Source: Lysobacteraceae bacterium (GTDB lineage Bacteria; Pseudomonadota; Gammaproteobacteria; Xanthomonadales; Xanthomonadaceae). From it: a stretch of 64,000 nucleotides of DNA. The number at the start of each line of letters is the position of its first letter. Position 1 is the first letter of the stretch. Below the pieces are notes generated by a model. That model ran no database searches, was not told the origin of the DNA, and saw nothing but the letters and a program-made list of their open reading frames with translations. A program made the translations under genes and the position numbers. This document shows positions 54,192 to 64,000 of this stretch, in pieces. Location: assembly GCA_004297225.1 (NCBI GenBank), contig SCUI01000010.1:186001-250000 (forward strand), read 5' to 3'.

Positions 54192-54221
54192 TTGACCTCA
54201 GCCTCCCCAGGCTGATACGTT
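54192..54221 (+). promoter_or_regulatory. Putative tracrRNA promoter
   Basis: TTGACC (54192-54197) and TACGTT (54216-54221), 18 bp apart, form a possible sigma-70 promoter directed right, which would start an RNA near 54228, a few bases before the anti-repeat. The -10 is weak. The cas9 promoter must lie in the same region on the other strand. Confidence 0.5.
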
Positions 54222-54227
54222 AAATTC

Positions 54228-56666
<2,439 letters not shown>

Positions 56667-56683
56667 CGACACGTCCTTGCGCT

Positions 56684-56703
56684 GGGCCGGACGCGTCCGG
56701 CCC
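56684..56703. terminator. Perfect 20-bp palindrome between convergent genes
   Basis: GGGCCGGACGCGTCCGGCCC is its own reverse complement and lies between the ends of icd and the ABC permease gene, 14-18 bp from each stop. It can form a hairpin on either strand and probably works as a bidirectional stop. No T-run is present. Confidence 0.65.
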
Positions 56704-56717
56704 TGCCGATTCCAGGC

Positions 56718-58118
56718 TCAGTACATCAGGAACGGTTGCGCCCGCGACTCGAAGCGTCGCCATGCGCGGACGGCGAGCAGCGCGCCGCATGCCAGCAAGA
56801 CGGCCCATGCGGCGAGCATCGGTTCCACCAGCAGGGCACCGTCGAAGGCGACGACGGTCGCTCCCAGCAGCGGCGGTCCCAGCAGGAGAACGGGCGCTGC
56901 GGTCCATGCATCCAGGTTCCAGGGCTGGCCGGCGAGCGGACGCAGCCACATGGCCGCGCCGAGTACCGCCATTGCTGCGGTGGACAGCAACGCCAAGGCG
57001 ACCACCGCAGGCTGGCCGGTCATCGCTGCGCCCCACGCCATGACCACGGCCATGGCCAGGCACCAGTTCGCGTAGACGCGCGCGATGGTGCGCAACAGGC
57101 GCGCGCGCGCCTGGCGGGCATCGCCCCAGCCGGGCAGCAACGCCAGCTCGGCCATTTCGCCGCCATGTTCCTGCTGCAGCGCCTGCACCCTGAGCGCGAA
57201 CGGTCCCAGCAGCAGGATCCCGCCGGAAACCAGGCCTGCGAACATCAGCATCTGCCACGGCGAATCGCCGTCGCTCACCGACTGGCGCCAGACCAGCGCC
57301 AGCACGCCGAGGTAGAGCGCGCCCAGCACCAGGCGCTGTCGCCAGCCGATCGGCGCGAAGATGCCGCCCAGCAGGACGCGCAAGGTGCGCGACTGGCCCG
57401 GGCGCAGCGAGCCCAGATCGTCCACGAGCCGCAGCCAGCGCGGCAGCGACGCCGTCTGCGCCCGGGTGTCGAGCAGGTCGCCGCGCCCGAACAGTCCGCC
57501 GCTGCGCGCCATCGCGAACACCAGCGGTTGCTGCCAGCCCGGTTCGCTCCAGTCGCCGGGGCGGCGCTGGATGCGCAGCCAGCGCCACGCCACCAGCAGT
57601 GCGAGCAGGCAGGCCAGCAGGGGCAGCGCACGCGGCCAATCGAGCATTCCATCGAGATGGTCGCCAATGGCCGCGAATGCCAAGGGCACGAACCCGACCA
57701 GGCCGGACATGCCCCGCGGCAGGACCGCCATCAGCAGGGCCGCGCCGGCGATGCACGCCAGGACACCCGCGGACACCCACATCGGCGTGCCGCCGAACGA
57801 CAGCACGATGGCCGGCAGCATGATCGTCACGCCCGCCGCGGCGAGCAGCGTCGCGCCGGCGTAGGCCGCCATCCGCGGCACCCGCAGGGCTTGCGCGTGC
57901 GCGTGCAGCACCAGCAACCGCGGGAACCAGCCCAACCACAGCCAGAACGTCGGCAGCGCCAGGATCGCCAGCTGGATGAGCCCCAGGTCCGGGATGCGCG
58001 CACTCGCCCCGCCCAGCCAGAGTCCCGCGGCGAGGCCCGCGAACAGCAGGCAGGCCGCCAGCATCACCCGCCGCTCGCGGCGCGCGGCGGCCGCGGCCAG
58101 CATCGTGGCCCCGTTCAT
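56718..58118 (-). CDS. ABC-2-type transporter permease
   Basis: A 466-residue membrane protein with about ten to twelve hydrophobic helices and a long cytosolic loop in the middle (RRPGDWSEPGWQQPLVFAMA to SLPRWLRLVDDLGSLRPGQS). It has no recognised substrate motif. It overlaps the ATPase gene upstream by ATGA (58115-58118), so it is taken as the membrane part of a GntR-controlled ABC exporter. The large loop is typical of permeases in this type of cluster in Xanthomonadaceae. Confidence 0.75.
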   Translation of the reverse strand: MNGATMLAAAAARRERRVMLAACLLFAGLAAGLWLGGASARIPDLGLIQLAILALPTFWLWLGWFPRLLVLHAHAQALRVPRMAAYAGATLLAAAGVTIMLPAIVLSFGGTPMWVSAGVLACIAGAALLMAVLPRGMSGLVGFVPLAFAAIGDHLDGMLDWPRALPLLACLLALLVAWRWLRIQRRPGDWSEPGWQQPLVFAMARSGGLFGRGDLLDTRAQTASLPRWLRLVDDLGSLRPGQSRTLRVLLGGIFAPIGWRQRLVLGALYLGVLALVWRQSVSDGDSPWQMLMFAGLVSGGILLLGPFALRVQALQQEHGGEMAELALLPGWGDARQARARLLRTIARVYANWCLAMAVVMAWGAAMTGQPAVVALALLSTAAMAVLGAAMWLRPLAGQPWNLDAWTAAPVLLLGPPLLGATVVAFDGALLVEPMLAAWAVLLACGALLAVRAWRRFESRAQPFLMY

Positions 58119-59029
58119 GCCGCGGCTTCCACGAACAGGTCCTCGAGCCCGAGCACGTCGCACTGCACGCCGGGCGCATGCACGATCGGCGGCCAGCTTG
58201 CACTCGCGTCGCGCACCAGCAGCAGGGAGACGACGCCGTCGCGGCCCGGCCGGCGCGCGACCTCGCCGGGAACGCGACCCACGAGCTGCGCTGCCGCCGG
58301 GGCCGGCACGCGCAGGCGAACGTGGCGTTCCTTCAGCGCATCGAGCTCGCTCGCGAGCAGCAGGCGCCCCTCGTGCATGAACGCGACGTGCGATGCCACG
58401 CGCTCCAGGTCCGAAACGATGTGCGTGGAGAACAGCACCGTGGTGCCGGACTCGCCGGCGCGCAGCGCGATTTCGCGCAGCAGGTCGCGGCGCGCGACCG
58501 GATCCAGCGCCGCCGCGGGTTCGTCGAGCACCAGCAGGTCGGGGCGGGGCGCGAGCGCGCGTATCAGCGCCACGCGCTGGCGCTCGCCGGGCGACAGCTT
58601 GCCGAGCTGCTGGTTGGGGCGCAGGCCCCAGCGATCCAGCGTCTCGCGGACAAAGGCACGGTCCCAGCGGGGATAGAAGCGTCCGACCAGGTCGAGCATC
58701 TGCCCGACTTCCATCCACCCCAGCGCCTCGGGCTGCTGCGGCACGTAGCCGATCCGCGCCTTGGCCGCGTCGCCCATGCGCAGCGCCGGCGCGCCAAAGA
58801 CTTCGGCCTCGCCGCCGTCCACTTCGATCAATCCCAGCAGCGCGCGGATCAACGTCGACTTGCCGGCGCCGTTGCGGCCGATCAGTCCGAGCACGCTGCC
58901 GGCTTCGACCTCCAGCGAGACGCCGGACAGCACCGTGCGCCCGTCGTAGCGTTTTTCCAGCGCATGGGCGCGGATCGGCGCCGCACCGCCGCGGAGTCCC
59001 GGTAGTCCTGCTTCCTGCATTGCGTTCAT
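58115..59029 (-). CDS. ABC transporter ATP-binding protein
   Basis: A 304-residue ABC ATPase. Walker A is GLIGRNGAGKSTLIRALLG, the Q-loop is in GYVPQQPEALGWM, the signature is KLSPGERQRVALIRALAP, Walker B is LLVLDEPAAALDP and the switch His lies in LFSTHIVSDLERV. The C-terminal 90 residues are a variable domain. It overlaps the regulator upstream (ATGA at 59026-59029) and the permease downstream. The sequence resembles YtrB/antibiotic-type exporters. Confidence 0.93.
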   Translation of the reverse strand: MNAMQEAGLPGLRGGAAPIRAHALEKRYDGRTVLSGVSLEVEAGSVLGLIGRNGAGKSTLIRALLGLIEVDGGEAEVFGAPALRMGDAAKARIGYVPQQPEALGWMEVGQMLDLVGRFYPRWDRAFVRETLDRWGLRPNQQLGKLSPGERQRVALIRALAPRPDLLVLDEPAAALDPVARRDLLREIALRAGESGTTVLFSTHIVSDLERVASHVAFMHEGRLLLASELDALKERHVRLRVPAPAAAQLVGRVPGEVARRPGRDGVVSLLLVRDASASWPPIVHAPGVQCDVLGLEDLFVEAAA

Positions 59030-59418
59030 GGTTCCCTCCCCATTGCCTGGATGAGCCGGTCGGCGACTTCCGCCGGCGTGAGTTCGAGTTCGCGCGCCTG
59101 GCGCGCCAGCGCCTCGAGCGCCGGCTGCAACATCGCCCAGCGCTGCGCCACGCCACCGGGTCGCGTGCCCGCGCGCGCGGCAACCGCCATGCCCTTGCCC
59201 CGCAGGCGTTCGAGCACACCTTCGGCCTCCAGCTGGCTGTAGGCCTTGGAGACGGTCATGGGATTGATCGCGTGCGTGGCCGCAACGTCGCGCACGGACG
59301 GCAGCTGCGTGCCCGCGGCCAGCTGGCCGCTCGCCACCAGGCGCCGCACCTGCTCGGCGATCTGCCGATAGATGGGCTCCGGGGCGGTGGGCAGGATGTG
59401 CAGTAACGTCGCGTCCAT
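59026..59418 (-). CDS. GntR-family (YtrA subfamily) transcriptional regulator
   Basis: A 130-residue regulator with a GntR winged helix (PIYRQIAEQVRRLVASGQLA to NPMTVSKAYSQLEAEGVLER) and only a short C-terminal helical tail, as in the YtrA subfamily. These normally repress their own operon, which encodes an ABC transporter, as here. An operator-like palindrome lies directly upstream of the ATG. The signal is unknown. Confidence 0.92.
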   Translation of the reverse strand: MDATLLHILPTAPEPIYRQIAEQVRRLVASGQLAAGTQLPSVRDVAATHAINPMTVSKAYSQLEAEGVLERLRGKGMAVAARAGTRPGGVAQRWAMLQPALEALARQARELELTPAEVADRLIQAMGREP

Positions 59419-59440
59419 GTGTATTACTACAACAATACAC
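59419..59440. promoter_or_regulatory. Putative GntR/YtrA operator
   Basis: GTGTATT-ACTACAAC-AATACAC is an inverted repeat with perfect 7-bp arms, directly before the regulator's start codon. YtrA-type regulators bind TGTATTA/TAATACA-like palindromes at their own promoter, so this is the expected autoregulatory site. It would also lie across or just after the -10 region. Confidence 0.72.
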
Positions 59441-59453
59441 ACGCACAAAATCA

Positions 59454-59515
59454 AGCCCGGCGGAGGGCCGCCGGGCTTGGGGTGCCACCCGACCGGGGGA
59501 GGGTCGTCGGGTGGC
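59454..59515 (-). terminator. Two tandem stem-loops after the 77-residue peptide gene
   Basis: AGCCCGGCGG/CCGCCGGGCT (59454-59477) and GCCACCCGAC/GTCGGGTGGC (59484-59515) are two perfect 10-bp stems in tandem between the peptide gene stop (59522) and the regulator operon. They should separate the two minus-strand transcripts. Confidence 0.7.
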
Positions 59516-59521
59516 GGGGCC

Positions 59522-59755
59522 TCAACCGCAAGCGCCGAGGGTGCAGCCGTGCTCCTGCGGCACGGCGCCGCGCTTCGACGCGCGGGTGCCCGCGCCTGCG
59601 GTCGCGCCGAACAGGCGCCTGGCCGCGGTGCGGTTGCCGTAGCGGGTGCCGAAGGCGGCCGCGTCGGCGGCCTTGCGCTCGGCGATGGTCTCGGTGGACT
59701 CGAACGGCAGCGGGTAGCCGTGGAGGGCGAGCAGGTCCTTGAAGATGCGGTTCAT
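59522..59755 (-). CDS. 77-residue peptide with C-terminal CTLGACG, hypothetical
   Basis: A short protein, MNRIFKDLLALHGYPLPFES at the start, with an Ala/Arg-rich middle and the end QEHGCTLGACG. No family is recognised. The two cysteines, four residues apart in a Gly-rich C-terminus, suggest a metal site, disulphide or modified peptide. A GAACGAGGAACC stretch precedes the ATG. It is divergent from the LysR gene, with about 130 bp between them, so it may be that regulator's target. Confidence 0.65.
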   Translation of the reverse strand: MNRIFKDLLALHGYPLPFESTETIAERKAADAAAFGTRYGNRTAARRLFGATAGAGTRASKRGAVPQEHGCTLGACG

Positions 59756-59884
59756 GGCAGGTTCCTCGTTCCCGGGCGGGGGGCGCCCTGTTGAAGTGGA
59801 GACAAGGCTAGGCGCATGATCGGCGCGGAAAAAGCGACATTCCTGCAAGACTGGCTTGAGCTGGATTCAACCCTCACTGATGCC

Positions 59885-60772
59885 ATGAGCCGCCTGCCCC
59901 TGCATGCCCTGACCGGCTTCGCCGCGGCCGCCCGCAGCGGCAACCTGACCCGCGCGGCGGCCTCGCAGCACCTCACGGTCAGCGCCCTCAGCCACCAAGT
60001 GCGCCAGCTGGAGGAACGCCTGGGCCAGCGCCTGTTCGAGCGCGGCCCGCGCGGGGTCAAGCTGACTGCCGACGGCGAGCGCCTGCTGGCACGCATCGGC
60101 CCCCACCTGGACGCGCTGGCCGAGGCGGTGCGCCCGGCGACCGCGCGGCGCGACGACATGCTCGCGATCAGCGTGCTGCCGTCGATGGCCTCGGCCTGGC
60201 TGGTGCCGCGGCTCGGCGGCTTCCTCGCCGAGCACCCGCAATTGCAGCTCAGCCTGCTGGCCTCGGAACGGCTGGTGGACTTCGAGCGCGACGCCGGCGT
60301 GGACGCCGCGTTGCGCATGGGCGCGGGCCAGTGGCCGGGCCTGGTCGCCGAGCACCTGCTCGATGAAACCCTGGCGCCGGTGGCGAGCCCGGCGCTGATC
60401 GAACGCCTGGGCCGGCCCACCGACGCCACGCTGCACGAATGGCCGCTGCTCGGCGAAAGCGACGCCGCGCACTGGGACGCCTGGTTCGCGCGCGACGGTC
60501 GCCACGCGCCGACGCGCTACGTCGCCAGTTTCGACGACCTTGAATCGCTGCACCGCGCGGCGGTCGCGGGCATGGGCGTCGCCCTGGCGCGGCTGGTGCG
60601 CTCGCGCTCGCTGGTCGACGCCGGACAATTGGTGGTGCTGAGCGAGCGGCGCCTGCCCAGCGATTTCGCCCACTACCTGGTGTACCCGCCGCGCTCGGCG
60701 GACCACCGCGGCCTGCAGGCCTTCCGCGAATGGCTGCACGCGCAGGCGCGCGAAATCCGCGAGGCCGGCTGA
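59885..60772 (+). CDS. LysR-family transcriptional regulator (GcvA-like)
   Basis: A 295-residue LysR regulator: LHALTGFAAAARSGNLTRAA and ASQHLTVSALSHQVRQLEER form the N-terminal winged helix, followed by an effector-binding domain typical of GcvA-like members (LVPRLGGFLAEHPQLQLSLL). The ATG at 59885 gives the standard start; an upstream frame to 59816 adds 23 atypical residues. The divergent peptide gene is the most likely target by position. It overlaps the pseudouridine synthase gene by one base (TGATG). Confidence 0.9.
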   Translation: MSRLPLHALTGFAAAARSGNLTRAAASQHLTVSALSHQVRQLEERLGQRLFERGPRGVKLTADGERLLARIGPHLDALAEAVRPATARRDDMLAISVLPSMASAWLVPRLGGFLAEHPQLQLSLLASERLVDFERDAGVDAALRMGAGQWPGLVAEHLLDETLAPVASPALIERLGRPTDATLHEWPLLGESDAAHWDAWFARDGRHAPTRYVASFDDLESLHRAAVAGMGVALARLVRSRSLVDAGQLVVLSERRLPSDFAHYLVYPPRSADHRGLQAFREWLHAQAREIREAG

Positions 60773-61323
60773 TGCTGGTCGCGTTCAACAAGCCCTACGG
60801 CGTGCTGTGCCAGTTCACCGACCGCGGCGTGCCGCCGCGGCCGACGCTCGCCGGCTTCGGCCTGCCGGCCGATGTCTATCCCGCGGGACGCCTGGACTTC
60901 GATTCCGAGGGCCTGCTGCTGCTCACCGACGATGGCGCGCTGGCGCATCGCCTGACCGACCCGCGGCACAAGCAACCCAAGACCTACTGGGTGCAGGTCG
61001 AGGGCGAGCCGGGCGAAGCGCAACTGGCCGCGTTGCGCGCGGGCGTGGCGCTGAAGGACGGGCCGACGCGGCCGGCACGGGCGCGCCTGATCCAACCCCC
61101 GGCGCTGTGGCCGCGCGATCCGCCGGTGCGGTTCCGCAAGACCGTCGCCGATTCCTGGCTGGAGCTCGAGCTGCGTGAAGGCCGCAACCGCCAGGCCCGG
61201 CGGATGACCGCGGCGGTCGGCTTGCCGACCCTGCGGCTGGTACGCGTGTCGATCGGCCCTTGGCGCCTTGACGGGCTGGCGCCGGGCAGGTGGCGCCGGC
61301 TCGATCCCGCCGCGGCCACGTGA
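60772..61323 (+). CDS. 23S rRNA/tRNA pseudouridine synthase, RluE-like
   Basis: A 183-residue pseudouridine synthase of the RsuA/RluE type. The catalytic Asp is in YPAGRLDFDSEGLLLLTDDG, and LREGRNRQARRMTAAVGLPT is the conserved C-terminal motif. The short length, without an S4 domain, and AFNKPYGVLCQFTD at the start fit RluE, which modifies U2457 of 23S rRNA in E. coli. Confidence 0.92.
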   Translation: MLVAFNKPYGVLCQFTDRGVPPRPTLAGFGLPADVYPAGRLDFDSEGLLLLTDDGALAHRLTDPRHKQPKTYWVQVEGEPGEAQLAALRAGVALKDGPTRPARARLIQPPALWPRDPPVRFRKTVADSWLELELREGRNRQARRMTAAVGLPTLRLVRVSIGPWRLDGLAPGRWRRLDPAAAT

Positions 61324-61447
61324 GCTGAACCGTTCACGTTGTTGTTGCGGTGATGAACAGGCGTCACGGGGGATTCTGCTAGGGTGATTTCCAGTTTGCG
61401 CCGACCGGGGGGACCGGCGCCCCCGGTCACGGAGCGACGAAGGCCAT

Positions 61448-62554
61448 ATGCCAACAGCGGCGATGACACCCGGCAGGATCCTCGTGGTCGACGACCAGCC
61501 TGCCAACCTGCGCGCAGTCAATGCACTGCTCACCCGCCACGGTTGCGAGGTGCTGACCGCCGGCAACGGCGAAGACGCGCTCGAACTGGCGCAGGCGCAG
61601 GTACCCGACCTGCTGCTGCTGGACATGATGATGCCCGGCATGGACGGGTTCGAACTGCTGGAACGGCTGCAGGAGCATCCGGAACTGCGCAAGCTGCCGG
61701 CGATCTTCCTCACCGCCGCCCAGGATCGCGAAATGCTGCTGCGTGCGTTCGCGGCCGGCGCGGTGGATTACGTCACCAAGCCCTTCATCCCCGAGGAGTT
61801 GCTCGCGCGAGTCACCGCGCACGTCGGCCTCAAGCTCACCCGCGACCGCCTCGAGCGTGTCGCACGGCAGCGCCAGGACCTGGTCAACCTGGTCGCCCAC
61901 GACCTGAAGAACCCGCTCAGCAGCGTGCTGTTCGCCAGCGACGTGCTGCGCAACGACGGCTGCAAGCCCGAGCGCGTGCCGCGCTACCTGGAAATGATCT
62001 ACGAGAGCGCCGGCGACGCGCTGGGTTACATCCGCCGTTACCTGGAAACCCAGGCCGAGCGCGCGGGTCCGCGCAAGGCAAGCACCGCGCGCACCACCCT
62101 GCAGGACACGATCGAGTGGCTGGTGCAGCGCTACGAGCTGCAGCTGGAAAGCCGCGGGGTGCGGATGCGGATCAGCACGCCGGCGAAGAAATGCCACGTG
62201 GTGATGGACGGGCTGGTATTGCGCCAGGTGGCCGAGAACCTGGTGAGCAATGCGATGAAGTACGCCCCGGGAAGCGCAATCGAACTCTCGGTGCGCTCCA
62301 GCGCGCCCGGTTACTGGCAACTGCTGGTCGAGGATCGCGGGCCCGGCGTGCCGCTGGCACGCCAGCACCAGTTGTTCAAGCCTTTCACCCGCCTGACCGA
62401 GAACGATCCTGCCGAGGGCCTGTCCAGCGGCCTCGGACTTTCGCTGGCCAAGCAGATCCTCGCCGAGTACGAAGGCAACCTCTGGTACGAGGACCGCGAA
62501 GGCGGCGGTTCGCGCTTCGTGATCGAATTGCCGGCGGCGCCGGAAGAGGAATAG
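61448..62554 (+). CDS. Receiver-histidine kinase fusion protein
   Basis: A 368-residue protein in which a receiver domain comes first (ILVVDDQPANLRAVNALLTR; phospho-acceptor Asp in LLLDMMMPGMDG near residue 59; Lys in YVTKPF) and a histidine kinase follows (HisKA: LVNLVAHDLKNPLSSVLFAS with the phospho-His; ATPase N-box ENLVSNAMKYAPG; G boxes VEDRGPGVPL and SGLGLSLAKQI). It has no sensor or membrane domain, so it probably acts within a phosphorelay or as an input-controlled kinase. The start ATG at 61448 is the only one giving a full receiver. Confidence 0.92.
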   Translation: MPTAAMTPGRILVVDDQPANLRAVNALLTRHGCEVLTAGNGEDALELAQAQVPDLLLLDMMMPGMDGFELLERLQEHPELRKLPAIFLTAAQDREMLLRAFAAGAVDYVTKPFIPEELLARVTAHVGLKLTRDRLERVARQRQDLVNLVAHDLKNPLSSVLFASDVLRNDGCKPERVPRYLEMIYESAGDALGYIRRYLETQAERAGPRKASTARTTLQDTIEWLVQRYELQLESRGVRMRISTPAKKCHVVMDGLVLRQVAENLVSNAMKYAPGSAIELSVRSSAPGYWQLLVEDRGPGVPLARQHQLFKPFTRLTENDPAEGLSSGLGLSLAKQILAEYEGNLWYEDREGGGSRFVIELPAAPEEE

Positions 62555-62563
62555 GCGGCGGCG

Positions 62564-62896
62564 TTACGCGTCGCGTTTCTTCGATGCCTTGCGCGCGCGC
62601 ACCCGCTTCGGCTTGCCATTGCCCTCGTTGGCGGCTTCGGCCTCCTCCATGCGCTTGCGTCGCTGCCGCGCCACCAGCCACAACAGGCCGGCGCCGGCGA
62701 CCGCGGTCGCGACCAGCGCGGGGTTGCGGCGCACGACCTTGGCCGCGGCGCGGCTGCCGGTCTTCACCGCGGCCAGCGCCGCGCCGGTCTCCATCCAGTG
62801 CAGGGCACGGTCCGGCACGGCGCCCTTGAGGCTGCCGCCGACCTGGTGGGCGACGCGCATCGCGCGATCGGGAAGGGTGGCAAGCATCTGGTCCAT
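62564..62896 (-). CDS. Small membrane-associated hypothetical protein
   Basis: A 110-residue protein. One hydrophobic helix (PALVATAVAGAGLLWLVARQ, near residues 58-77) is followed by a strongly basic tail (RKRMEEAEAANEGNGKPKRV onward, ending KASKKRDA). It recalls small membrane-anchored proteins that touch nucleic acid or ribosomes, but I recognise no family. Converges on the kinase gene. Confidence 0.7.
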   Translation of the reverse strand: MDQMLATLPDRAMRVAHQVGGSLKGAVPDRALHWMETGAALAAVKTGSRAAAKVVRRNPALVATAVAGAGLLWLVARQRRKRMEEAEAANEGNGKPKRVRARKASKKRDA

Positions 62897-63009
62897 GTCG
62901 GGTTCCGTCTGTGGCCCTGGAATGCCGCCAGTCTCTTCGTTCCGGCGTTGAACCCGTGTGTAGGAGTGGCGGCGGCGGGGCCATGCCGTCCGTTCCGCTA
63001 CGCCGCCAT

Positions 63010-64000
63010 TCACGTTCCGCGCGGCTTCGCCCGGTGCGTCGCCACCGCGCTCCACGGATCCTCCGGCCACGGATGCTTCGGATACCGCCCCTTCATTTCC
63101 CTGCGTACCTCCGGCCAGGTGCGGTCCCAGAATCCGCGCAGGTCGGCGGTGACCTGCAGCGGCCGTCCGGCCGGCGACAGCAGGTGCAGCAGCAGCGGCA
63201 CGCGACCCTCGGCGATGCGCGGCGTGTCGGCCAGTCCGAACAGTTCCTGCAGCTTCACCGCCAGCACCGGCGCCTGCGGCTCGCCGTCGGCGTCGAGCGA
63301 ATAGCCGATGCCCCGTTCCATCCCCGACGGCACCCGGATGCGAACCGGCGCCAGCGCGTCGATGCGCTGGCGCGCATTCCAGTCCACGCGTGCGTGCAAC
63401 GCGGCCGACAACGCGTCCGCGGACAGCGCGTCCAGCCGGGTCTTGCCGGCGAGGGCGGGCAACAACCATTCGTTTAGGGTCTCCAGCAGCGCCGCGTCGG
63501 ACAAGTCCGGGAGCGCGTCGGCCAGCCCGGGCACCCAGGCGCGCAGCGACTGCACGCGTGCGCGCCACTGCAGCAGGCCCTCGCTCCACGGCAGCGCGCC
63601 AAGGCCGAGTTCGCGCACCGCGTCCACCAGCGCCGGTGCCGCCTGCGCGGGATCGACGCGTCCGCCCGGCCGGGCGTCGAGCACGATGCGATCGAAACGG
63701 CGCTCGCGCAACGCGACCAGCGCCCGCCGCTGCGGATCCCAGCGCACGTGGTCGGCTTCGCTGAAGCGAGCGGGGAACTCGCGCCGCAGGCGCGCCTCGT
63801 CCAGCGGCGCCGCGCGCAGGATGCGCGCGTCCTGCGCCTCGAAGCGAAGTTCGCTGGCGACGATCCACGGTTCGCCCAGCAACGAGCTGTCGTCGTGGAG
63901 CCGCGCCATGCGGCCGTTGGCCAGCGTGTAGCGCAGCCGGTCCTGCGGATGGACGTGGCCGATGCGGTCCGGGAAGGCGTGCAGCAACACGTCGCCGAGG
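63010..64000 (-). CDS. hrpB: ATP-dependent helicase HrpB, C-terminal part
   Basis: This is the C-terminal about 330 residues of HrpB, a DEAH-box helicase of unclear RNA role in bacteria. The helicase motifs lie beyond the window edge; visible are DRIGHVHPQDRLRYTLANGR, and the HrpB-specific C-terminal block RIPVPSG-like RIRVPSGMERGIGYSLDADG, LQELFGLADTPRI and FWDRTWPEVRREMKGRYPKHPW (in two parts). The frame runs off the right edge of the window. Confidence 0.92.
   Translation of the reverse strand, partial: LGDVLLHAFPDRIGHVHPQDRLRYTLANGRMARLHDDSSLLGEPWIVASELRFEAQDARILRAAPLDEARLRREFPARFSEADHVRWDPQRRALVALRERRFDRIVLDARPGGRVDPAQAAPALVDAVRELGLGALPWSEGLLQWRARVQSLRAWVPGLADALPDLSDAALLETLNEWLLPALAGKTRLDALSADALSAALHARVDWNARQRIDALAPVRIRVPSGMERGIGYSLDADGEPQAPVLAVKLQELFGLADTPRIAEGRVPLLLHLLSPAGRPLQVTADLRGFWDRTWPEVRREMKGRYPKHPWPEDPWSAVATHRAKPRGT

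Overview
The window is a GC-rich (roughly 70%) gammaproteobacterial chromosome segment. Gene content (plsB, ttcA, rdgC, hemH, tatABC, glyQS, tamAB, mnmG, a bioB-bioF-bioH-bioC cluster, ubiA, queF, a monomeric NADP isocitrate dehydrogenase, hrpB), Xanthomonas-type attC sites and REP palindromes ending in 'GCTCCCACAA' point to the Xanthomonadaceae (Lysobacteraceae), for example a Lysobacter/Luteimonas-like organism. Most of the window is ordinary, tightly packed chromosome in which neighbouring genes often overlap by ATGA or GTGA. Two AT-richer accessory islands interrupt it.

Layout. 1-20.6 kb: lipid, tRNA-thiolation, recombination and haem genes, the Tat translocase operon, glycyl-tRNA synthetase and the TamA-TamB outer-membrane assembly pair. 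20.6-24.4 kb: a cluster of integron gene cassettes with four well-preserved attC sites and several decayed ones but no integrase (a CALIN). Its six small genes are mostly unrecognised; two carry the HEPN RNase motif R-x4-H, and a cassette relic lies at the right edge. 24.5-34.7 kb: small membrane proteins, mnmG, a Tyr/Gly-rich lipoprotein, a threonine dehydratase-like enzyme, cytochrome b561 and an ArnT-like glycosyltransferase. 34.9-42.9 kb: a biotin operon with an embedded drug/metabolite transporter, comF, a short-chain fatty-acid transporter, ubiA and a tRNA-Arg(CCG). 43-45.9 kb: an unusual operon led by a 48-residue peptide ending in TCEICKCTW, then a perfect hairpin, an unknown protein, a lipid-A-type acyltransferase homologue, a PDZ protein and an anchored protein; it looks like a RiPP or peptide-maturation locus. 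46-50.1 kb: cytochrome c5, hydrolase, zapE, queF, a LysM protein and a lipoprotein.

50.2-54.4 kb: a CRISPR-Cas9 locus of type II-C style. It has ten repeats (period 67 bp), an apparently intact 1077-residue Cas9 on the minus strand, and a divergent tracrRNA whose anti-repeat matches the repeat. cas1 and cas2 are missing. An ATG overlaps the cas9 stop codon and opens a 16-codon frame reading MIGRIIEIEGEGRYLH, which looks like the beginning of a type II-C cas1; it runs directly into the last CRISPR repeat. The simplest reading is a deletion that joined cas1 codon 16 to the array, removing the rest of cas1, cas2 and possibly the leader. What remains is an interference-competent but adaptation-deficient locus.

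54.4-64 kb: icd, a GntR/YtrA-type regulator with its ABC transporter and a palindromic operator, a 77-residue peptide gene with a Cys-containing C-terminus divergent from a LysR regulator, an RluE-like pseudouridine synthase, a receiver-histidine kinase fusion and the C-terminal part of hrpB.
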